Below are positions 26,052-35,829 of a stretch of DNA of 61,129 bases, piece after piece (the stretch's first letter is position 1; each line of letters begins with the position of its first letter). Position numbers and translations under genes: made by a program. The notes under the pieces were generated by a model. The model saw only the letters and a program-made list of their open reading frames with translations, was not told the origin of the DNA and did no database searches. Source of the stretch: JAZDCZ01 sp046757925 (lineage in GTDB: Bacteria > Gemmatimonadota > Gemmatimonadetes > Gemmatimonadales > GWC2-71-9); assembly GCA_046757925.1 (NCBI GenBank), contig JBHHZE010000015.1:1-61129 (forward strand). Direction: 5' to 3'.

Positions 26052-27155
26052 ATGGATAATAGCCGTAGCTTCAAGATCATTCTCAGCGCACTGTTGGCAG
26101 CCGCCTGCGGCGGTGGCGACGGTGGGGGTGGCAACCCCACCGATCCAGGCGGGTTCTCGGCGGACTGCACGGTGCCCCAGAACGCGATTTTTGACGGGGG
26201 TGTGGCCCGGGACGCCATTCCGGCGCTTACCACGCCAGAGGTCGTTCCAGCGGCCAATGGCGGCTTCCTCTCCGATACTGCTCGGGTTCTCGGCATGGTG
26301 GTAAACGGCCAGGCACGAGCCTATCCGTTCACCGTCTTGTGGTGGCACGAGGTCGTCAACGACACGCTGGGCGGAGAGCCTATTCTGGTCACCTACTGCC
26401 CCCTCACGGGCTCCGGGATCGCTTTCGATCCCAGAGTCGACGGCCAAGTCCGCAATTTCGGAGTATCGGGCCTGCTCTATCGGACCAATCTCACGATGTT
26501 CGATCGAACCAACGAAACCCTGTGGAACCAGATGTTACTGTCTGGAATGTGCGGGCTGGACCGGGGCAAGTCACTCGCCAGGATGCCGATCGCGGAGACC
26601 ACCTGGGCCGCTTGGAGGGGCTTACACCCAAACACTACGGTAATGACACAGAACACCGGGTTTAGGGATCGGCCCTACGGCGTGTATCCATATGGTGCCT
26701 ACAAGGACGAGCACAACGCGTTTATCTCGTTTCTGACCTCTACCGACCGAGCTCGCATCACCGATGTGCGGCCACCCAAGGAACTCGCCATCGGAGTCTT
26801 AAACGGTTCGTCTGCAAAGATTTATCCGTTTGGTGTGCTACGCAACGCCGGTGCTGCGACCGTGGTCAACGACGTGGTGGGAGCGACACCCGTTCTGATC
26901 ACTTACGTCAGTTCGGGCAATATTGCCTTGGCGTTCGACCGACGCGTTGGGGGACAGACGCTGACATTCGATCTCGTGAGTGCAGCCCCCCTGCAATTCA
27001 CGGATCAAGAGACAGGTTCCACGTGGGACGCAACTGGTGTCGCTACCGCCGGTTCGATGGCTGGCGAGCAACTGGGGCAGATCGCGGACTCGTACCTGGC
27101 GTTCTGGTTCGCTTGGTCGGTCTACTTCCCCGATCGCGAGCTGTTTCTGAACTAG
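26052..27155 (+). CDS. DUF3179 family lipoprotein
   Basis: A lipoprotein signal (LLAAACGGG) precedes a DUF3179 domain with two half-repeats: ARAYPFTVLWWHEVVNDTLG plus PILVTYCPLTGSGIAFD, and AKIYPFGVLRNAG plus PVLITYVSSGNIALAFDRR. The family signature WHEVVND and TYCPL are clear; the second Cys of the usual CxxC is Thr here. DUF3179 proteins are secreted and of unknown function. The UGA-containing gene at 52445 is a second, divergent member. ATG 26052 starts right at the signal peptide. Confidence 0.88.
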   Translation: MDNSRSFKIILSALLAAACGGGDGGGGNPTDPGGFSADCTVPQNAIFDGGVARDAIPALTTPEVVPAANGGFLSDTARVLGMVVNGQARAYPFTVLWWHEVVNDTLGGEPILVTYCPLTGSGIAFDPRVDGQVRNFGVSGLLYRTNLTMFDRTNETLWNQMLLSGMCGLDRGKSLARMPIAETTWAAWRGLHPNTTVMTQNTGFRDRPYGVYPYGAYKDEHNAFISFLTSTDRARITDVRPPKELAIGVLNGSSAKIYPFGVLRNAGAATVVNDVVGATPVLITYVSSGNIALAFDRRVGGQTLTFDLVSAAPLQFTDQETGSTWDATGVATAGSMAGEQLGQIADSYLAFWFAWSVYFPDRELFLN

Positions 27156-27177
27156 GGGGACTGCTTCACGCCTGGTT

Positions 27178-27882
27178 TCACGGGCGGAAAATCATCCCCC
27201 TCGATCTGGCCTCGGCAAAAGAGACGTCTGGCGGAAACAAAGTACGTGAGTCGAACACGGCTCCTCGAACATTCGCATGATCCAAGTTGGCGTAACTCAT
27301 GTCAGTGCCGCGCAGATTGGCCCTGCGCAGGTTGGCGCCCGACAGATCTGCATCGCGCAGAATCACGTCCGCCAGGTCCGCTCGGATCAAGTGCGCGCCT
27401 GCGAGCCTCGCCTCGGTCAGATCGGCGCCCTGGAGCTTTGCACGATCCAAGACCGCATCCCGCAAGTCCGCCTTGCGGAGATCGGCTCGTTCCATCTGGG
27501 CGTTGCGCAGGTTCGCTCCGTTGAGAATCGCCTCTCGGAGTTTCGCGCGCGTCATTCGCCCCGCGTGGAGATCTGCACCGGTGAGGTCGACTCCACTGAG
27601 TTCGGCCGCCCGCAGGTCCTTGCCGTGCAGGCCGCCGCACTCGCCTACATAGCCGGCGTTATAGCCTTCTTTTCCTGCGCTATTGACACACTTGCCCTTG
27701 TGGTAGCGAAATACTACATCTTGCTGGGCCGCCGCAGCCGGCGCTGCGGCAAAGCTTCCACCAAGCACCATCCCGGCCACCACGAGGGACATGCTCAAGC
27801 GACCACTCCCTGGCAGCGCCAGCAAACTTCGACCCGGGCTACGAAGTAGCCAACAGAACCGACGGCGTGTATTGTTCATCAT
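27178..27882 (-). CDS. Secreted pentapeptide-repeat protein
   Basis: After an export signal (about residues 30-53, ending PAAAAQ) and a short Cys-containing segment (KGKCVNSAG, VGECGGLHG), about 25 pentapeptide repeats of A(D/N)Lxx type run from residue 85 to 215 (GADLHAGRMTRAKLREAILN and so on). These fold into a right-handed quadrilateral beta helix. The two Cys probably pair. Export separates it from the cytoplasmic Qnr-type gyrase mimics, so its role is open. Confidence 0.88.
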   Translation of the reverse strand: MMNNTRRRFCWLLRSPGRSLLALPGSGRLSMSLVVAGMVLGGSFAAAPAAAAQQDVVFRYHKGKCVNSAGKEGYNAGYVGECGGLHGKDLRAAELSGVDLTGADLHAGRMTRAKLREAILNGANLRNAQMERADLRKADLRDAVLDRAKLQGADLTEARLAGAHLIRADLADVILRDADLSGANLRRANLRGTDMSYANLDHANVRGAVFDSRTLFPPDVSFAEARSRGMIFRP

Positions 27883-27908
27883 TACTCCAAATCTACTGGT
27901 GAGATCTT

Positions 27909-28445
27909 ATGGACGCTACTACTTTCGAGCGGCACTACCCGTCCGTCGCAGGACGGTTCCGAACAATCGTTGCACTCATGGCGATGGTCGGCCTGGGCGC
28001 GTGCTATCAATATGTCCCCCTCCGGCCCGAGGCGCCCTTACCGGATCCGGGGGCCGAAGTCCGCTTCAGACTCACCTCACCGACAGAACTTCAGTTCGGC
28101 GCGACCACGGTACACGACGCGAGCCGAATCGAGGGCGTCGTCTACCAGACCAACGCGGACACAATCGGTGTTTTCTCGCGCTGGATCCGCTCAGCCTATG
28201 GGGGCAGGTATGCCGCCGAGGGCGCCGTTGTTTTTTTTCCCATGGACAGCATCGGCCTGCTCGAGCAACGCAAGCTAGTCCCTGCAAAGACCGCCCTGGC
28301 GGTTGGCTCAGCGGTTGCCGGACTGGCGATTGTCATCACCACGGCGGTCAATGGTGGTGGCGGCGGGCCTGTTGGACCTCCGGGAGGTGGTACCGAAGCT
28401 CGGTTGGCAACCGGGCCTTTCACCATTCGAATTCCAATCCCCTAA
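27909..28445 (+). CDS. Lipoprotein with C-terminal glycine-rich/membrane segment, function unknown
   Basis: The 178-residue product has a lipobox (VGLGACYQ, Cys32) and a beta-barrel-like core (AEVRFRLTSPTELQFG, ASRIEGVVYQTNADTIGVF). A hydrophobic stretch (TALAVGSAVAGLAIVITTAV) is followed by a Gly/Pro-rich tail. I do not recognise the family. It is divergent from the pentapeptide gene with 26 bases between starts, and ends before a strong hairpin. Confidence 0.7.
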   Translation: MDATTFERHYPSVAGRFRTIVALMAMVGLGACYQYVPLRPEAPLPDPGAEVRFRLTSPTELQFGATTVHDASRIEGVVYQTNADTIGVFSRWIRSAYGGRYAAEGAVVFFPMDSIGLLEQRKLVPAKTALAVGSAVAGLAIVITTAVNGGGGGPVGPPGGGTEARLATGPFTIRIPIP

Positions 28446-28474
28446 CCGCGCCCAACGCACTCCCACAAACGCAA

Positions 28475-28505
28475 GAGGCGGGCTGCGCAGTGCGCAACCC
28501 GCCTC
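28475..28505. terminator. Stem-loop between convergent genes
   Basis: gaggcggg (28475-28482) pairs with cccgcctc (28498-28505); after one C-A mismatch, tgcgc pairs with gcgca around the loop agt. The 14-pair stem lies between two genes that point at each other and could end transcription from both sides. There is no long T run, so its strength is uncertain. Confidence 0.65.
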
Positions 28506-28540
28506 AATTCCTTCACCAGCTCCCAAAACCACTCATGCGG

Positions 28541-29929
28541 TCACTTACCGGGACACGCGAAGTCCGGGTTGAGGAAGCAGTTGGCGTCCAACTCGATCTT
28601 CGTGATCGGCAGGAACGTACCCGGCGAAGTCACAGCCGAGCGTGACGGTTGCCACATTGCCGACTGGACACCGAAACGATACATGTCGTTGAGTCGTCTT
28701 CCCTGAAGGAACAGGTTCACCCGGCGTTCATGGACGAGCATGTCCTGGGCGGTCGGCATACCGACGCCGCCGTCGACCCAGTCGCTCATGCCACCCATGT
28801 TACGAACGGTGTTGACGTTGGACTCGAACGAATTCCCGCCGGTTACGACACCTCTTGCCAGCGCGTCTTCGGCCATGATCAGATACATCTCGCGAGCCGA
28901 TAAAACGGTGAGATCGGCGAAACGTTCCTTTGACTCGAACTGGGTCATGATCGCGTCGAGCCGAGGATCTCCAACTCCGTCGATCGGATCCTGGAGTTTG
29001 ATACCGCGGTCTGCGGCAGTCACATCGCGAGTGTTGTCGTCCGACGTCACGAAGATGTAATCGTCACTGAACCGCAACTCGAGCCGCGCGTTCACCTGCC
29101 AGCCAGTATCGTTCCACACCGTGGCCGATCCATAGCTGAACTGGTATTTCCAGTCCGTATTGTCTATGGCCAAGGCCGCCTGAGCATCTGCTACCGCAGC
29201 TGCATCAGTGACCAGCGGGCTACTGATGTTGATCGGCTTGGTGCCGACGCGCATCCACACGCCCTTCGCGTGCTGCGTACGGGCGCGCATCGCCAGCAGG
29301 TTGCGCTCCAAGTCGCTGCCCGACCCTCCTACGATGGCAAGCGCCTTGCCAAGGTAACCGATGGCGGTGTCATAGAGCGTGCTCATGTTGGCCTCGCCGA
29401 TGGGCGGTGCGGATTCCCTACGATCCGAAAGATCGAAGTCGTCCATCCAATCGGCGATGTTGGTGTAGGAGATGGCCGCATACAGATAGGCGCGCGCCAG
29501 CTCCGTGGGGTCCTCTAGCACACCGTCGGCTTGGTGCTGCTCGAGGATCGAGATGGCGTTGTCCGCCATCCAGCGCCCCTGGGCGAAGAACGGGAACGCT
29601 CCGTCCGTGAACTCGTTGGCCGGGTTGTCCGGCGTACCGAATTCCAGTTCCTGCCACGCATCCCGCGATCCTATCCAATGCAGCTCGTCACCGACAGTGG
29701 AGTACGGTGCCAGCATGTATCCATAGCCTTGCTGCACCGTAAAGAGCGCACCGTTTGCGACGGCTGACGAAGCGACCGGATCCAGCAGATCGTCACCGCC
29801 CACATTATTCGGATTCGAGACGTCGAGCAGAGTGTCGCAACCACTCAGGCCGGCCCCCATGGTGAACACGAGCACCAGTGCACACCAGGAAGGCAGACGC
29901 CTCTGAATTTGAAATTTCCGTACTTTCAT
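28541..29929 (-). CDS. SusD/RagB-family outer-membrane lipoprotein
   Basis: The 462-residue protein has a lipoprotein signal (GAGLSGCDTLLDVSNPN), the typical SusD start, then TPR-like helical pairs (ARAYLYAAISYTNIADWMDD) and a C-terminal segment VHERRVNLFLQGRRLNDMYR, the RagB/SusD hallmark. SusD proteins sit on the cell surface and form a lid on the SusC barrel, capturing glycans or peptides. The gene follows SusC on the same strand 27 bases away. No glycoside hydrolase or sensor is nearby, so the substrate is not predicted. Confidence 0.92.
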   Translation of the reverse strand: MKVRKFQIQRRLPSWCALVLVFTMGAGLSGCDTLLDVSNPNNVGGDDLLDPVASSAVANGALFTVQQGYGYMLAPYSTVGDELHWIGSRDAWQELEFGTPDNPANEFTDGAFPFFAQGRWMADNAISILEQHQADGVLEDPTELARAYLYAAISYTNIADWMDDFDLSDRRESAPPIGEANMSTLYDTAIGYLGKALAIVGGSGSDLERNLLAMRARTQHAKGVWMRVGTKPINISSPLVTDAAAVADAQAALAIDNTDWKYQFSYGSATVWNDTGWQVNARLELRFSDDYIFVTSDDNTRDVTAADRGIKLQDPIDGVGDPRLDAIMTQFESKERFADLTVLSAREMYLIMAEDALARGVVTGGNSFESNVNTVRNMGGMSDWVDGGVGMPTAQDMLVHERRVNLFLQGRRLNDMYRFGVQSAMWQPSRSAVTSPGTFLPITKIELDANCFLNPDFACPGK

Positions 29930-29956
29930 ATCTCGTATTCTCCTGTTGGCACTAGG

Positions 29957-32900
29957 TCAGAAGCCAAACTGAACGGCAAAGGTGTACCGCTGGGGCAGCG
30001 GCAATCCAAACGCGTCGACGCCATCCAAGAAGTTGCAATCACGTGACGCCGAACCGTTACCCCCGCACCGTGAGATGGCGTTCATTTCCTGGTCGATGCC
30101 GGTGTAGCCACTCCACTTGTGGATGTTGCGGCCGGAGAACGTCAGCAGCATGTTGGACAGCCCCATCTTGCTGACGATTCGCTGCGGCATCGTGTACGTA
30201 ATACTCAACTCCCGCCATTTCAGAAAATCTGCGTTCTCGATTGTGTTGAGTCCGCTGAACGGGGCCAACGCTTTCAGATGTGTCGCCCAATCCATGGCGG
30301 CTGCGAACCGAGCGTCAGCGTCATTCTGTGTCGCCGGATTCGCCAAGGTCGCCTCGACCTGCGCGGCCTCTTTAGTGTTCCGCCCGATGCTCGGGTTCGA
30401 CTTGCGGAATGCGTCCGTCAGGTTCGTGACCTTATAGTTCCCGACCTTGTACTCGAACGTCGTGTTGACCTGAATGTTGCGCAGAACGGTCAAGTTGAAT
30501 CCGAACGACCCCTGGAAGTCCGGCGTGGGCTTGCCCAGCGGGTGATCTAGCAGATCACCGTCGCCGTCATCGTCTCTGATGAGCGGATTCATTGCCGCAC
30601 TGCTCAGGGAGATCGTCGGATTGGAGGTCAAGAAGCTCTTGAGCTCTGCCTCTGTGTCCGGTGCGCCATCGCCATTGGTGTCGAACGGCACGGTCTGACC
30701 TGGCGTAAAGTCCACCAGCTTAGCGCCGAAGTACGCACCCGGAGCGAAGCCTTGCTTCAGGAAGTTACGGTACCGTGGATAACTACCGCCTACCTTGATC
30801 GGTGGCGCGGCACCCATGCTCTTGATGATTTCTTTCAAGTAAGACGTGTTCGCGAAGAATGAGAGTCCGATATTCTCTCGATCCAGCGCAGCCCAGTCGA
30901 CCTTGACTTCGACACCTTTGCCTTCCAACCGTCCGATGTTGTCCAACTGCGACTGCGTGAATCCTCCGGTTACCGGGAACTGCCGGGCAACCAGGGCATC
31001 GCGAGTGATCCGCTTCCAGTAGGTAAAGTCGATACCGACCCTGTCATTGAACAGGCCCAGTTCCGACCCGACTTCCCACTCCGTCGCCTTCTCGGGTTTG
31101 AGATCTTCGTTCCCCAGGTTCTCCGGCTGGAGTCCCGGACCCTCCGATGTAGGACCAGGGCTGAAGGTCGTAAACTGGTCGAAGAAACCCGGTTGGAGGC
31201 CGGACTTACCGACCGCGGCTCGAACGCGTAACGTGGAAAACAGACTGCTGTTCCAGCTGCTCATGTCGCTCAGGATGACCGAGATACTACCCTTGGGATA
31301 GAATGCACCGGTCGTGTTATTACCGAACGCGCTGTTGCGATCCCAGCGACCACCACCCGTCAAGTATATGAAATCGTTGAGGCCAATCTGTTCCTGACCG
31401 AAGATTCCGACGTTCACAGTCTTGAGTCGGTTTTCGCTCAAGCTCTGGTTCGCTCCGGCACTGGCTATCTCGAGACCCGGGCCCGGGAAGTCCGTACCCC
31501 TGCCACCCGAAAACTGATCGCGGTTCACGAAGCCCTGACCGCCCCCGGTGAAGCTCGAGGAAATGTTGCCGTAACGCGCGGTCCACGTGCCCTTCACATC
31601 CAGTGTGAGCTCACGGTGGTTGCGTGTGCCGATGGTCTTGAATCCATTCACGTTGTTACCGGTGAACTTGTCCAAGTCATAGCCGAAGCGGGCGAACTCG
31701 AACGACCGTCCGTCCGTTACGTCAACACCGAACGTTGCTTCGATGTCCACCGACTGTGCCGCCTGGTATGTGAGTGTGAAGTTACCGTTGAAGTGCTCCG
31801 CATCTTGCGCAGTGATCTGCTGCATCGACTCGCGTACCGTTTGGAAAGCAATCTGACCCGTAGGATTGCCCGACACTGCACACACCGGTGTGGTCTTCCC
31901 AACCATTTTTGTGCGGTCGATGTCTTGCTTGCCATCACCGTCGATGTCATCGCAGCTAGCCAACTCAGGCTTTCCGAACATCGCCAGAGAGGCGACGCCA
32001 AAAATGTTGTTGCCATTGTTGGGCGTTTCGTGGCGCGAGTCGGTAAATAGCCCGCCGACGCGGAAGCTCAGGCGCTCGCGCGGGAAAATCGTGAGGTTGA
32101 AGTTCCCCTGGATTTTACGATCCAGATCCCGGGCCGGCCCGAGCTGTTCTGCACCGAAGGGTCCATTGTCGTTGATGAGGCGGGTTGCGACAAAATAATT
32201 CATGCTGTTCGTCCCACCCGTAACACTCCCCGAATAGACCTGCTGGTGTCCGGTCTCGAACAGGTCCTTCGTAAACGTACGCTCGAACACTTGGAATGGC
32301 TTGACCGACGTGCCAAACAGCTCGTTGATCCTGTCGGCCTGGGCCTGATCCCGTGCAAACCCAGCGTTCGGGTGATACACATCGGGATAGTTGGAAACAC
32401 CCTGTTCTATCCGGAACGTGAACCTGGGCTTACCCTCGTGTCCCCGCTTGGTGAATATCTGGATCACACCGGACGATGCTTCGCTGCCGTACAGCGTGGC
32501 GGCGGCAGCACCCTTCAGAATCTCAATGTGATCGATGGACTGCGGGCTGATATCGTCCAGTTTGGAAGCGGAGCCCGCGTTCGAGGAAACGCCGTCCAGC
32601 CCGCCGGCGTTGTCGATCCGCACTCCGTCGACGTACACCACCGGCTCGTTGGACATCGAAAGGCTGTTGGTTCCCCTTATCCGGATGCGAGCCCCAGCCC
32701 CCGTCAAACCACTGGACGGAAGAGCTTCCACCGAGGGCTCACGTGCCGCAAGCTGCTCAGAAAAGTTCTGAACAGGGGCATTTTCCAGCTTCTTCGCGTC
32801 GATCGTCGCGATCGTATTGCCCAGCTGCTTTTTCTCGACCGCCGCACCGGCCCCGGTCACAACCACTGCATCGAGGGCAATGACCGATTCCCTGAGTTCA

Positions 32901-33223
32901 AAATTGATCTCTGCCGGTAGCTGGGCCCGCAAAACCTGACTCACGGTTTGGCTGGCATATCCGATAGCTCTGACCTGAATTCGGACATTCCCGGCGGGCA
33001 CACTCGCCAGCTCGTAATTGCCTTGCTGGTCGGTTGTAGTTCCGATTCTGGTACCCACCACCAAAACCTGCACGTTGGCCAGCGGACGCTTTGTGACGGC
33101 AGTCGTGACCTTTCCGCGCACGCTTCCCGTCCCCTGCGCCTGCACGAAAGTGGCGGTGCTCATAAAGAACACCCCCAGCAATCCGAACAGGAGCAATCTT
33201 CGCACGAATCTGTTGGGTTGCAT
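29957..33223 (-). CDS. SusC/RagA-family TonB-linked outer-membrane receptor
   Basis: The 1088-residue protein has a signal peptide (ending FVQAQ), a carboxypeptidase-regulatory domain (GSVRGKVTTAVTKRPLANVQ), the SusC-type linker ALDAVVVTGAGAAVEKKQLG, a plug (RIRIRGTNSLSMSNEPVVYV) and a large barrel ending QFGF. It imports substrate delivered by the SusD partner, powered by TonB. gagaggagaa lies about seven bases before ATG 33223. A possible promoter sits directly upstream. Confidence 0.94.
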   Translation of the reverse strand: MQPNRFVRRLLLFGLLGVFFMSTATFVQAQGTGSVRGKVTTAVTKRPLANVQVLVVGTRIGTTTDQQGNYELASVPAGNVRIQVRAIGYASQTVSQVLRAQLPAEINFELRESVIALDAVVVTGAGAAVEKKQLGNTIATIDAKKLENAPVQNFSEQLAAREPSVEALPSSGLTGAGARIRIRGTNSLSMSNEPVVYVDGVRIDNAGGLDGVSSNAGSASKLDDISPQSIDHIEILKGAAAATLYGSEASSGVIQIFTKRGHEGKPRFTFRIEQGVSNYPDVYHPNAGFARDQAQADRINELFGTSVKPFQVFERTFTKDLFETGHQQVYSGSVTGGTNSMNYFVATRLINDNGPFGAEQLGPARDLDRKIQGNFNLTIFPRERLSFRVGGLFTDSRHETPNNGNNIFGVASLAMFGKPELASCDDIDGDGKQDIDRTKMVGKTTPVCAVSGNPTGQIAFQTVRESMQQITAQDAEHFNGNFTLTYQAAQSVDIEATFGVDVTDGRSFEFARFGYDLDKFTGNNVNGFKTIGTRNHRELTLDVKGTWTARYGNISSSFTGGGQGFVNRDQFSGGRGTDFPGPGLEIASAGANQSLSENRLKTVNVGIFGQEQIGLNDFIYLTGGGRWDRNSAFGNNTTGAFYPKGSISVILSDMSSWNSSLFSTLRVRAAVGKSGLQPGFFDQFTTFSPGPTSEGPGLQPENLGNEDLKPEKATEWEVGSELGLFNDRVGIDFTYWKRITRDALVARQFPVTGGFTQSQLDNIGRLEGKGVEVKVDWAALDRENIGLSFFANTSYLKEIIKSMGAAPPIKVGGSYPRYRNFLKQGFAPGAYFGAKLVDFTPGQTVPFDTNGDGAPDTEAELKSFLTSNPTISLSSAAMNPLIRDDDGDGDLLDHPLGKPTPDFQGSFGFNLTVLRNIQVNTTFEYKVGNYKVTNLTDAFRKSNPSIGRNTKEAAQVEATLANPATQNDADARFAAAMDWATHLKALAPFSGLNTIENADFLKWRELSITYTMPQRIVSKMGLSNMLLTFSGRNIHKWSGYTGIDQEMNAISRCGGNGSASRDCNFLDGVDAFGLPLPQRYTFAVQFGF

Positions 33224-33250
33224 AGGTTCTCCTCTCTACATGAGGTGATG

Positions 33251-33279
33251 ATTGAAGAATCCCGCAGGCGATCCGTCAA
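33251..33279 (-). promoter_or_regulatory. Possible sigma70-type promoter for the SusC/SusD operon
   Basis: On the minus strand TTGACG (33279-33274), a 17-base spacer and TTCAAT (33256-33251) match the -35 well and the -10 only partly. It would give a leader of about 20 bases including the Shine-Dalgarno. Its position just past the upstream terminator hairpin fits. Confidence 0.35.
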
Positions 33280-33314
33280 ATCAAGCAAGTCTTTTTTGCG
33301 AACGGCCCCACACG

Positions 33315-33340
33315 CCCGTCGGTCCCCTGTGACCGACGGG
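33315..33340 (-). terminator. Perfect 10-bp hairpin downstream of the multiheme cytochrome operon
   Basis: cccgtcggtc (33315-33324) and gaccgacggg (33331-33340) are exact inverted copies around a six-base loop. It lies between the end of the cytochrome operon (33427) and the SusC start, where a terminator is expected. The T run is absent or offset, so it may need Rho. Confidence 0.6.
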
Positions 33341-33426
33341 GAGACGGACGTCACGCAAACTCCCGGCTTGGAGGGGGCGGGAGCCCGCGAGGATTTTCGT
33401 TAGACTAAGCCCCGGTACAGACCCTG

Positions 33427-35829
33427 TCAAGGACGTGGCCGAGTGTCGTCTCTGGCAGAACCCTTGAGTGCCTGCTCCAAATCCTGGAGAAATCGCTCCA
33501 CCAGGGGACTCTCTGGTGCTACAACAACCGCTCTGCGAGCCACTTCGAGTGCCCTTGCCGTCTGTCCCATGCTGATCAGCGCGGTCGCGAGAGCCACCCT
33601 AGCCTGCACCATTTTGGGCGCCAAGCGGATTGCCTCCTGGTAACTGCGAACGGCAGCTTCGGGATTGCCGCCCTGAAACAAGATATTGCCGAGGTTCGCG
33701 TGCGCCCTAGCCGCGTCGGGTTTTATGGCCAGCGCGCGCCGGTACGCGGCCTCCGCCCCGCCGGGATTGCTCAGACGCTCCAGAGCTACCCCTAAGTTCA
33801 GCCAGCTATCGGGATCGGTAGGATCCGCCGACGCCGCCTTACGCAGCGACTCAGCCGCGTCACCCGGAGCACCTGCCGAGAGCTGGGCCAAACCCATGTT
33901 CCTGAGCACGGTGCCATCGTTTGGCCTGATCTCTAAGCCCTTCTGATAGCTCGATATAGCTGACGGCCAATCGCCGGAAACGGCGTAGAGGTCGGCGAAC
34001 GTCGCGATCGCCATTAGCCAGCGGTCCACCAGCCGCTCGCGACGCGCGCCGGCCGCTGTGATGGCGCGAGCCAGAAACCTCCGGGTCGCACGATCGTTGC
34101 CACTCACAAGATGGAGAGCGGCAAGCGCTGTCGCACGCAAGTCCAGATCGCTACTCTCTGCAAGGGACCTGAGGGATTGGATAACCCCCCGGGGAGGATC
34201 GGGCATATCCGGAATGACGTAGCGTCGGACGAAAGTCCCCAGTCCCACGATTTGAGCGAGTGGGTGGTTCGCCCCGGTGTCCAGCAACTCCGCTGCGGCC
34301 GCCTCGATATCAGGGAACGGTTGCGACCGGACCTGGGCGGCCACTATGGCACGATGCGGCTTGATCTCGCCGTACCATTCATGCGTCTGCTTTTCGAGTT
34401 CTGCTACCGATCGATCACCGTGACACTGTACGCAGGCTCCGGTGATGCCCAGCCCCGCATCGAACGCTGGGCGCGGAATGGCGATAGTGTGATCGGAGCG
34501 CGCAAACCTCACCGCATTCCCTAGCTCAGGATGCTGGAAGTACGGCATGTGACACGATACGCACCGGCTACCGGCGGAATTCGTGGGATGGTGCGTGTGC
34601 TGCTCCACACGCCCCGTCTTGCTGGCATGACAGTCCAGACACTGACCATCACTGAACCGACTCTGCAGCGACCGCCCCCAGATGTCTCTATACCCCTGTC
34701 CGTGCGGCTCGTGACAATCGGTGCACGTCATAGACCCATCGAGATAGCAGGCACTGAAACGGTGGTTTCCCTGATACGCAAAGGATCGCACACGACCATC
34801 GGGAAACAACGGCGAGTCACCTAGAAACGGGAGCCCCAGCGAGTAGCGCTCTTGTAGTGGCTGTCCCGGCAGATATCCGGAATGCATCACGTCCTTGAGT
34901 GCATGACACCTGAAGCAAACTTCCAGTGACTCATCCTTTGAAAGGGTAGCCAACGAAGCGAGCCCAACGTCGGCCGAATCGCTGATCTGTCCCGTTTGGG
35001 CAAGCCGGACATGGCGCCGCCCAGGACCATGACACGATTCGCAGTTTATTCGGAGACTGGTCAGGCGAGTTTCATACCTCATCGATGTAGTGTCAAACCC
35101 GAGACTGATCTGACTCCCGTGACACTCTTGACAGTTCGCATAGTGGGGCGTCGTACCCAAAACCCGCATCGGCGGCCAGTCTGCACATTCCAACAACGAC
35201 ATCTTAGGAGTAATCGGCACCCACCCCTGATTGGCCCGCGTATTGGTATTGCAGAACCACACACCCTCACGCTTCACAAAATCGAACGGCAGAAATCGAA
35301 CGGTGCCGTCCGGAAATGCCGCAACGAACCCCTGGGTCCCACCGCCGACCATGTGACCACCACCCACCACACCGGTGACAGTGAGCACCACCGGATCCCT
35401 GTCAACTTCGGTGACAGTGAACGTATAGCGTCCGTCTGGAGAAACCGCCGGGACCACCGTAGCGTCCGAGAAACGGATGGCGACTCCGTCGAACCGCGCG
35501 ATCACGAGTCCCGGACTGGGCACGCCACCCGCTCGACCATGGGTGGATGTCTGCCACTTACGGTATTGTTCTCGATGGCAGCTGCCGCACGCCTCTGCTC
35601 CCACGAAGTCGGCAGCCTCAACCACGGTCTCGGAATGCACGGCCGGAGGAACGTGTAACTCGATCGGACTGAAAAACGACCACCATACAGCTACCGCCGC
35701 TATGCCCGCCAGCCCAAGTCCCCCGCTCGACAGGAGCGTGAGACGCCGCGTCCGCTGTCCGGACCGGCGATCCGTTGGCGGCGTAGCCCCGGGATGTTGC
35801 CGCTTGCGATTCTTTCGCTTCCTAGGCAC
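33427..35829 (-). CDS. Membrane-anchored octaheme c-type cytochrome with C-terminal TPR domain
   Basis: The 800-residue protein has a basic N-terminus, one membrane span (about residues 33-53) and eight CxxCH heme motifs in the next ~410 residues (CGSCH at 81, then CQECH, CESCH, CFRCH, CTDCH, CLDCH, CVSCH, CVQCH), as in cytochrome c554-like proteins. The C-terminal third holds TPRs (DSWLNLGVALERLSNPGGAE, RAHANLGNILFQGGNPEAAV). It probably passes electrons in the periplasm within a multi-protein complex. Its GTG start abuts the stop codon of the upstream cytochrome gene, so they are coupled. Confidence 0.88.
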   Translation of the reverse strand: MPRKRKNRKRQHPGATPPTDRRSGQRTRRLTLLSSGGLGLAGIAAVAVWWSFFSPIELHVPPAVHSETVVEAADFVGAEACGSCHREQYRKWQTSTHGRAGGVPSPGLVIARFDGVAIRFSDATVVPAVSPDGRYTFTVTEVDRDPVVLTVTGVVGGGHMVGGGTQGFVAAFPDGTVRFLPFDFVKREGVWFCNTNTRANQGWVPITPKMSLLECADWPPMRVLGTTPHYANCQECHGSQISLGFDTTSMRYETRLTSLRINCESCHGPGRRHVRLAQTGQISDSADVGLASLATLSKDESLEVCFRCHALKDVMHSGYLPGQPLQERYSLGLPFLGDSPLFPDGRVRSFAYQGNHRFSACYLDGSMTCTDCHEPHGQGYRDIWGRSLQSRFSDGQCLDCHASKTGRVEQHTHHPTNSAGSRCVSCHMPYFQHPELGNAVRFARSDHTIAIPRPAFDAGLGITGACVQCHGDRSVAELEKQTHEWYGEIKPHRAIVAAQVRSQPFPDIEAAAAELLDTGANHPLAQIVGLGTFVRRYVIPDMPDPPRGVIQSLRSLAESSDLDLRATALAALHLVSGNDRATRRFLARAITAAGARRERLVDRWLMAIATFADLYAVSGDWPSAISSYQKGLEIRPNDGTVLRNMGLAQLSAGAPGDAAESLRKAASADPTDPDSWLNLGVALERLSNPGGAEAAYRRALAIKPDAARAHANLGNILFQGGNPEAAVRSYQEAIRLAPKMVQARVALATALISMGQTARALEVARRAVVVAPESPLVERFLQDLEQALKGSARDDTRPRP

